This document shows, in pieces, positions 5,900 to 10,119 of a DNA stretch of 10,119 nt (position 1 is its first letter; every line of letters begins with the position of its first letter). The DNA is from an uncultured Alistipes sp. (GTDB lineage: Bacteria; Bacteroidota; Bacteroidia; Bacteroidales; Rikenellaceae), in contig CAMWYI010000058.1 in assembly GCA_947178455.1 (NCBI GenBank), positions 1-10,119 of the forward strand. Reading direction: 5' to 3'. Below the pieces are notes generated by a model. The model worked only from the letters and a program-made list of their open reading frames with translations, searched no databases and had not been told where the DNA came from. The position numbers were made by a program, and so were the translations under genes.

Positions 5900-5914
5900 C
5901 TGCGCCTTTGAGCG
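5900..5914 (-). repeat. 15-mer repeat, inverted relative to 5234-5248
   Basis: The reverse complement of this 15-mer is CGCTCAAAGGCGCAG, identical to 5234-5248. The two copies flank yceD. Shorter echoes (TTCCTGCGCC at 5897-5906 and 5987-5996; TACGGGCGGTT at 5071-5081 and 5932-5942) also link the two spacers. Confidence 0.45.
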
Positions 5915-6057
5915 GAAAAAGGTCGTTCGGTTACGGGCGGTTGTTGCGCCGTTAAGCGTGAAAGGTGGTTATTGAACATCAAAAAGTTCCTGCGCCGCCG
6001 AAGTTGAAGTAAGGAAAGAAAAAATAGAAAAAGGTATTAATAAAAAAATTAATAAAA

Positions 6058-6243
6058 ATGGCACATCCTAAACACAAAATCTCGTCCACTCGACGCGATA
6101 AGAGAAGAACCCACTACAAGGCGGTCGTTCCGACGGTCGTGACGTGTTCCAATTGCGGTGCTGCTACGCTCTATCATCGCGTATGCCCCGAATGCGGATT
6201 CTATCGCGGCAAACTGGCTATCGAGAAGAAAGCTGCCGAATAA
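6058..6243 (+). CDS. rpmF: 50S ribosomal protein L32
   Basis: Small zinc-ribbon protein of the large ribosomal subunit, located near the peptide-exit side. The 61-residue product is of normal length, starts MAHPKHKISSTRRDKRR as in the bacterial L32 family, and keeps the complete zinc ribbon with CSNC (30-33) and CPEC (43-46). It is therefore the zinc-binding C+ form, not a C- paralogue. There is no Shine-Dalgarno; the ATG is preceded by an A-rich leader in which ATTAATAAAAA occurs twice, a typical Bacteroidota start context. It lies between yceD and plsX, the common bacterial order. I found no own TAnnTTTG promoter, so read-through from the yceD promoter is likely. Confidence 0.97.
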   Translation: MAHPKHKISSTRRDKRRTHYKAVVPTVVTCSNCGAATLYHRVCPECGFYRGKLAIEKKAAE

Positions 6244-6417
6244 ATCCGGCGGACTTGCCGATTGCTGTGCCGCTTGCGGCCGTGTGATTGGCACGCCCTG
6301 CGATTGGTTGCGGGCGATTTTTCCACTTCCGCCTGCGGATGCAGCGGTGGAGGGGGAGTCGGATTTTTTATTCCGCAAGAATAGTATGTAAAACTTGGGT
6401 CTATTGCATTGGTTATG

Positions 6418-7362
6418 ATGAAAATCGGTGTAGATGCGATGGGCGGCGATTTCGCCCCCGAAGCCGCTGTCAAAGGTGCGGTGATGGCACTCGACGCGAT
6501 TGCGCCGGAGAGCCGCATCGTGTTGTTCGGCGACGAAAAGCAAATCCGCGACATCTTGGCCGCCGAAGGATGCCCGGCCGATCGGTTCGACATCGTTCCG
6601 ACGACCGAAGTAATCGAAATGGGCGATCATCCGGCTAAGGCGTTCCAGTCGAAAACCGATTCGAGCATCGTCGTCGGATTCGGTTATCTGGCCAAAGGAG
6701 CCATCGACGGCTTCGCGAGCGCCGGTTCGACCGGTGCCATGATGGTCGGGTCGATGTATGCCGTCAAACCGATCGAAGGCGTTATCCGGCCTACGATTTC
6801 GTCGTTGATTCCGACCATAGCCGGACGTCCGGCCCTGTTGCTCGACGTGGGGCTGAACGTGGACTGCAAACCCGAAGTTTTGGCGCAGTACGGTCTTATC
6901 GGTTCGGTCTATGCCGAATCGGTGCTCGGAATCGAGCGGCCGCGCGTCGCCGTGCTCAACATCGGCGAAGAGGAGGCCAAAGGCAATGCGCAGTCGAAAG
7001 CGACGCACGAACTGCTGAAAGCCGAATCGCGCATCAACTTCGTCGGCAACGTCGAGGGTTCGCACATTTTCTCCGGCAAGGTGGCCGATGTCATCGTCTG
7101 CGACGGATTCGTGGGCAACACGGTGCTGAAAATGGCCGAAGGACTCTACCGAATCAACCGTGCGACGGGCGTCGAAAATGCTTTCTGGGATGCGATGAAC
7201 TACGAAAATATCGGCGGTACGCCCGTGTTGGGGGTCAATGCGCCGGTTATCATCGGGCACGGATGTTCTTCGCCCAAAGCCATTTGCAGCATGATTCGCT
7301 CGACGGAACAGTGCATTCGGGCCGGTTTCACCGAACGGTTGCGGTGTGCGTTTAAGGAGTAA
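6418..7362 (+). CDS. plsX: Phosphate acyltransferase PlsX
   Basis: Peripheral membrane enzyme that converts long-chain acyl-ACP and phosphate to acyl-phosphate, the donor used by PlsY for lysophosphatidate synthesis. The 314-residue product starts MKIGVDAMGGDFAPE, the family signature. It has GSTGAMMVGS, LLDVGLNVDCKP, VLNIGEEEAKGN, NVEGSHIF, VCDGFVGNTVLKM and PVIIGHGCSSPKAI in the expected order. Ser replaces the more common Asn in the AGNTGA-type block and Leu stands in the usual DVGAN motif. Two adjacent ATGs (6415, 6418) and an upstream TTG (6409) are possible starts; 6418 matches the family best. It is 171 nt after rpmF and 18 nt before fabH, with which it is surely co-transcribed. Confidence 0.96.
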   Translation: MKIGVDAMGGDFAPEAAVKGAVMALDAIAPESRIVLFGDEKQIRDILAAEGCPADRFDIVPTTEVIEMGDHPAKAFQSKTDSSIVVGFGYLAKGAIDGFASAGSTGAMMVGSMYAVKPIEGVIRPTISSLIPTIAGRPALLLDVGLNVDCKPEVLAQYGLIGSVYAESVLGIERPRVAVLNIGEEEAKGNAQSKATHELLKAESRINFVGNVEGSHIFSGKVADVIVCDGFVGNTVLKMAEGLYRINRATGVENAFWDAMNYENIGGTPVLGVNAPVIIGHGCSSPKAICSMIRSTEQCIRAGFTERLRCAFKE

Positions 7363-7380
7363 CGATTAACCATTGAATAA

Positions 7381-8382
7381 ATGAAAATACAAGCAGCGAT
7401 TACGGGTGTAGGTCAGTACCTTCCGGACTACATTCTGACCAACGACGAATTGAGCCGGATGGTCGAAACCAACGACGAGTGGATTACTTCGCATACGGGC
7501 ATCAAGACGCGCCATATCCTCAAAGGCGAGGGTATCGGTACTTCGTACATGGGTGCGCGTGCCGTGAAAGACCTGTTGGCCAAGACGGGCGTCGACCCGA
7601 TGGAAATCGACGTGGTGATTTGCGCTACGGTGACGCCCGACATGTTCTTCCCGTCGACGGGCAACCTCATTGCCGATCAGGCCGGTTGCAAAAATGCTTT
7701 CGCTTACGACGTGTCGGCCGCTTGCAGCGGATTCTTGTTTGCGTTGACGACCGGCGCGAAATTCATCGAAGCGGGCACGAGCAAAAAAGTCATCGTGGTC
7801 GGTGCCGACAAGATGTCGTCGATTATCGACTATACCGACCGTTCGACCTGCCCGCTCTTCGGCGACGGTGCTGCTGCCGTGCTGTTGGAGCCCAATACCG
7901 AAGGCTACGGCGTCATCGACTCGATTCTGCGTTCGGACGGTTCCGGCGAGTTGCAGCTCTACATGAAAGCCGGCGGTTCGCGCTATCCCGCTTCGGCCGA
8001 AACGGTCAAAAACAACTGGCACACCATCACGTGGGACGGTCAGGCTGTCTTCAAGGCCGCTGTCTCGAAAATGGCCGACGTTTCGGTCGAGATGATGGAG
8101 CGTCACAACCTTTCGTCGGACGACATCCGTTATCTGGTACCGCATCAGGCCAACCTGCGTATCATCGACGCTACGGCTCGCCGCATGGGCATCACGCAGG
8201 AGAAGTGCATGATCAACATCGACCGCAACGGCAACACGACTGCTGCGACGATTCCGACCTGTCTCTACGATTACGAGAAGGAGTTGCGCCCGGGCGATAA
8301 CCTGATTATGTCGGCATTCGGCGGCGGTTACACGTGGGGTGCTATCTACGTCAAATGGGCGTACGACGGCAGCAAAAAATAG
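7381..8382 (+). CDS. fabH: 3-oxoacyl-ACP synthase III (KAS III, FabH)
   Basis: Starts type II fatty-acid synthesis by condensing an acyl-CoA primer (acetyl or branched) with malonyl-ACP to give a 3-oxoacyl-ACP. The 333-residue product is of normal length. It has the active-site cysteine in SAACSGF (Cys115), His255 in PHQANLRII and Asn285 in DRNGNTTAAT, the complete Cys-His-Asn triad. It also has the substrate-binding NDEWITSHTGIKTR block (31-44) and the C-terminal SAFGGGYTWGA. It closes the yceD-rpmF-plsX-fabH cluster, an arrangement shared across many bacteria that couples phospholipid and fatty-acid initiation. A strong terminator follows 89 nt after the stop. Confidence 0.97.
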   Translation: MKIQAAITGVGQYLPDYILTNDELSRMVETNDEWITSHTGIKTRHILKGEGIGTSYMGARAVKDLLAKTGVDPMEIDVVICATVTPDMFFPSTGNLIADQAGCKNAFAYDVSAACSGFLFALTTGAKFIEAGTSKKVIVVGADKMSSIIDYTDRSTCPLFGDGAAAVLLEPNTEGYGVIDSILRSDGSGELQLYMKAGGSRYPASAETVKNNWHTITWDGQAVFKAAVSKMADVSVEMMERHNLSSDDIRYLVPHQANLRIIDATARRMGITQEKCMINIDRNGNTTAATIPTCLYDYEKELRPGDNLIMSAFGGGYTWGAIYVKWAYDGSKK

Positions 8383-8383
8383 T

Positions 8384-8397
8384 TTTTTATTAGCGCG
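8384..8397 (-). repeat. 14-mer intergenic repeat, copy 2 (inverted)
   Basis: Reverse complement of CGCGCTAATAAAAA, placed directly after the fabH stop and just before a perfect 8-bp hairpin (AACCGTAC-GTC-GTACGGTT, 8398-8416). Confidence 0.45.
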
Positions 8398-8447
8398 AAC
8401 CGTACGTCGTACGGTTTCGGATGGATTTCTGCGCTGGGACTGTCCTC

Positions 8448-8596
8448 TTTCGGGGGGGCATGAAAATACAAAAGCACACCTGATTCGGGTGTGCTTTTTT
8501 TGACGGATTATCGGTGAAACCCGATTCATCGGAAATTCGATTCCAAGATTCGGGCGGACTTTTCGACGATACGCCGTTTCGGGAGGGGTATGAAAA
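8448..8596 (+). repeat. G-rich direct repeat pair
   Basis: TTTC, seven G, then CATGAAAA (8448-8466) recurs as TTTC, GGGAGGGG, then TATGAAAA (8577-8596). Each copy lies a few bases from the A-run side of a terminator hairpin. Function unknown. Confidence 0.4.
8471..8501 (+). terminator. Intrinsic terminator of the fabH operon
   Basis: AAAGCACACC (8471-8480) pairs with GGTGTGCTTT (8488-8497) around a 7-nt loop, with the T-run continuing to 8501. The A-run on the left side means it could also act on the opposite strand. Confidence 0.9.
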
Positions 8597-8622
8597 AAGG
8601 AACTGATAATCAATCAGTTCCT
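8593..8622 (-). terminator. Intrinsic terminator of tRNA-Leu
   Basis: On the minus strand AGGAACTGAT (8622-8613) and ATCAGTTCCT (8607-8598) form a 10-bp perfect stem with a 5-nt loop, followed by a T-run. It starts 6 nt after the tRNA 3' end. Confidence 0.9.
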
Positions 8623-8627
8623 CAGAG

Positions 8628-8709
8628 TGCCCAGGACAGGAATCGAACCTGCACGCCTTGCGGCACACGCACCTGAAACGTGCGCGTCTACCTATTCCGC
8701 CACCTGGGC
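8628..8709 (-). tRNA. tRNA-Leu (anticodon CAG)
   Basis: 82-nt class II tRNA on the minus strand. It has a 7-bp acceptor GCCCAGG/CCTGGGC with discriminator A, D-stem GCG/CGC, anticodon stem CACGT/GCGTG (one G-T pair) with loop TTCAGGT (anticodon CAG, reading CUG), a long variable arm with a GCAA tetraloop, and T-arm GCAGG-TTCGATT-CCTGT. The long variable arm and A discriminator are typical of leucine tRNAs. No CCA is encoded (CTC follows), so a CCA-adding enzyme is needed. Its own promoter and terminator make it a single-gene unit. Confidence 0.96.
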
Positions 8710-8815
8710 ATTTTTATTCAGGTGTCCGCCTTGCTGCTGGCTTGTCGGGTTCGTGGTTCATCGCCCCTCCTCGACCCTCGCGCATCCGGCGGTCTGTTTC
8801 GGAATTTGCGGTTTG

Positions 8816-8845
8816 CAAAAGTAACACTTTTTTCGGAAACGCAAA
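8816..8845 (-). promoter_or_regulatory. Promoter of tRNA-Leu
   Basis: Minus-strand TTTG (8842-8845), 18-nt spacer and TACTTTTG (8816-8823) match the Bacteroidota consensus. The start near 8812 gives a 5' leader of about 100 nt to be removed by RNase P. Confidence 0.75.
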
Positions 8846-8875
8846 CCTTTCGGCCGATATTTTTTCAAAAACAGC

Positions 8876-9493
8876 CTATTTGCAGAAGAACCGGTACTGG
8901 AACAGAAGCAGATAGACCGTTGCGACGGAAATGTAAGCGTCGGCCAGATTGAAAATCGCACCGAAGAAATAATTGCGGCCGTCGACCAAAAAACGCAGGA
9001 ACGACGGCACGCTATTCCACTGAAACAGCGGGAAATAGAACATGTCGACCACCTTGCCCATCATGAATCCGGCGTAGTGGCCCCCGAATTGCGCCACCTC
9101 GTAGGGCGTCGATGCCGAGAAAATCAGACCGTAGAACGCGCTGTCCAAAATGTTGCCCAGCGCTCCGGCCAAAATCAGCGTCAGTCCCACGATGACTCCC
9201 GTCGGCGTCTTTTTCTCTTTGTTTTGCAGCAACTTGCGGAGCAGCCATACGATGAGGCCGACCATTGCGATGCGGAAAATGCCGAGCAGCAGTTTGCCCC
9301 AGTCGAATCCGCCCGACGTGGCGATGCGCATGCCGAATGCCGCGCCGTTGTTCTCGATGAAGCGCAGCTGGAACCAGTCGGGAAAGACGACGATTGCTTC
9401 GTCGAGCTGCATGTGGGTCTTGACCCAGATTTTTATTAATTGGTCGAGGACGACCAAGACGATCGTGAGAATGGCTATTTTCTTAAAATTCAT
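8876..9493 (-). CDS. lspA: Lipoprotein signal peptidase (signal peptidase II)
   Basis: Inner-membrane aspartyl protease that cleaves signal peptides from diacylglyceryl-modified prolipoproteins. The 205-residue product has about four membrane segments (roughly 5-22, 66-88, 98-118, 176-199). The family blocks are LDQLIK (16-21), ENNGAAFG (47-54), GNILD (113-117, catalytic Asp117) and FNLADAYI (181-188, catalytic Asp185); VVDMF (148-152) also matches. It is longer than the about 160-170 residues of E. coli-type enzymes. The extra length lies between GNILD and VVDMF and between VVDMF and FNLAD, forming a large periplasmic loop as I recall from other Bacteroidota. It is a single gene with its own promoter. 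Confidence 0.97.
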   Translation of the reverse strand: MNFKKIAILTIVLVVLDQLIKIWVKTHMQLDEAIVVFPDWFQLRFIENNGAAFGMRIATSGGFDWGKLLLGIFRIAMVGLIVWLLRKLLQNKEKKTPTGVIVGLTLILAGALGNILDSAFYGLIFSASTPYEVAQFGGHYAGFMMGKVVDMFYFPLFQWNSVPSFLRFLVDGRNYFFGAIFNLADAYISVATVYLLLFQYRFFCK

Positions 9494-9530
9494 GTTGTCG
9501 TGCCGGTGGCGGCGTTACGGTTTTGCGACG

Positions 9531-9538
9531 CAAAATTA
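9531..9538 (-). promoter_or_regulatory. -7 promoter box of lspA
   Basis: Minus-strand TAATTTTG matches TAnnTTTG, about 38 nt upstream of the lspA ATG. No clear TTTG -33 element is seen. Confidence 0.6.
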
Positions 9539-9728
9539 AGAAAAAATCCCGAATTTCGGCGACGGGTCTTTGCGTGTCGTTGCGTTTCGGCCGCTCATCA
9601 TTTACGACTCGCCGGATTTGGCCTATATATAAATATAGGTGCGGTAACGGCGCAGCGACTTCGCGAAACCCGACGACCGTCCATCGCGCTAATAAAAACG
9701 CATTTTTTTGAAAAAAGTTAATAAATTG
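9539..9728. other. Spacer between lspA and rrn promoters
   Basis: No gene is seen. It holds an AT palindrome CCTATAT-ATAA-ATATAGG (9622-9639) and the third copy of the CGCGCTAATAAAAA 14-mer (9685-9698), followed by an AT-rich stretch upstream of the first rRNA promoter that may act as an UP-like element. Confidence 0.5.
9685..9698 (+). repeat. 14-mer intergenic repeat, copy 3 (upstream of rrn)
   Basis: CGCGCTAATAAAAA again. The similarity to the yceD region extends upstream: GACCGT, two bases, ATCGCGCT occurs at 9675-9690 and 5268-5283. Confidence 0.5.
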
Positions 9729-9759
9729 TTTGCAAGTTCGGATTTTGTCGTTACCTTTG
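9729..9759 (+). promoter_or_regulatory. rRNA operon promoter P1
   Basis: TTTG (9729-9732), exactly 19 nt, then TACCTTTG (9752-9759): an ideal Bacteroidota promoter. The start would be near 9762, about 300 nt before mature 16S. Confidence 0.85.
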
Positions 9760-9873
9760 CATCCGCATTCGAGAAATGCACAGGTTTTCGATAAACCGAG
9801 AGCAGCGCGGAACGCTCCGAGTTGCGCAAAGCGACGAAGCGATAGTTGAAAACCGAAAGTTCTTAAAAAAATG

Positions 9874-9905
9874 TTTGGAGGATTGAAAAAGATGTTTTAT
9901 CTTTG
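9874..9905 (+). promoter_or_regulatory. rRNA operon promoter P2
   Basis: TTTG (9874-9877), 20-nt spacer, TATCTTTG (9898-9905). With P1 this makes a tandem pair 146 bp apart, as is common for rRNA operons. The start would be near 9908. Confidence 0.85.
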
Positions 9906-10065
9906 CAGTCCTTTCGCACCGCAAAGTGCGACGTTTTTTCCGATACGGTTCTTTGAATTACTGGTTTTAATTTGAGAGAATAGAAATGTAGTATTTATCT
10001 GTCAATTTCCTTTTCAAGAGGAGATCGAATAGTCAGGACTCTAACGAAACATTTATTTTTCATTT

Positions 10066-10119
<54 letters not shown>

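Noticed and set aside
6244..6414. Possible terminator or separate promoter between rpmF and plsX
   Set aside because: A weak interrupted stem before a T-rich run and no TAnnTTTG box; evidence too thin to annotate.
6049..7260. 403-codon minus-strand frame antisense to rpmF and plsX
   Set aside because: Arg/His/Asp-rich product typical of antisense reading in GC-rich DNA; the plus-strand genes are clear family members.
7366..8613. 415-codon minus-strand frame antisense to fabH
   Set aside because: Shadow of fabH with biased composition; the sense strand has the full Cys-His-Asn triad.

Overview
The window reads as chromosomal housekeeping DNA from a member of the Bacteroidota, probably order Bacteroidales and perhaps Alistipes or a relative. 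The genus is an inference. The evidence is: repeated Bacteroidota-type promoters (TTTG, a spacer of about 19 nt, then TAnnTTTG); A-rich translation starts without a clear Shine-Dalgarno; lineage-style forms of Mrp, YbeY and LspA; and a 16S rRNA 5' end carrying the universal AGAGTTTGATCCTGGCTCAG primer site. No mobile element, CRISPR array, prophage or defence system is visible.

Layout. Positions 1-491 have no convincing gene. They hold two ParB/parS-like palindromes, a related shorter palindrome, a 12-bp perfect hairpin and two homopolymer tracts. mnmG and ybeY form a minus-strand operon with a 4-base ATGA overlap, transcribed away from mrp (+), with divergent promoters in the 123-bp gap. Positions 4028-4523 lack a gene; their AT-rich core carries tandem DnaA-box-like 9-mers and is a candidate replication origin. 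rnpB (RNase P RNA) follows on the minus strand with a clear promoter and intrinsic terminator. Next is a plus-strand cluster yceD-rpmF-plsX-fabH, ending in a strong terminator. tRNA-Leu(CAG) and lspA lie on the minus strand. The last 550 bases hold tandem rRNA promoters and the first 54 nt of a 16S gene.

How the genes work together. MnmG modifies the tRNA wobble uridine. YbeY matures or quality-controls rRNA. RNase P trims tRNA 5' ends. L32 is a 50S protein, and YceD (DUF177) usually sits beside it. PlsX and FabH link phospholipid and fatty-acid synthesis. LspA matures lipoproteins. Together with the tRNA and rRNA genes, this is a translation-plus-membrane growth region.

The most interesting signal is not a protein system but a possible origin domain: DnaA-box-like sites in an AT-rich core at about 4.16-4.40 kb, parS-like sites about 4.1 kb away beyond mnmG, and mostly outward-pointing core genes. 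It is a hypothesis from motifs alone.
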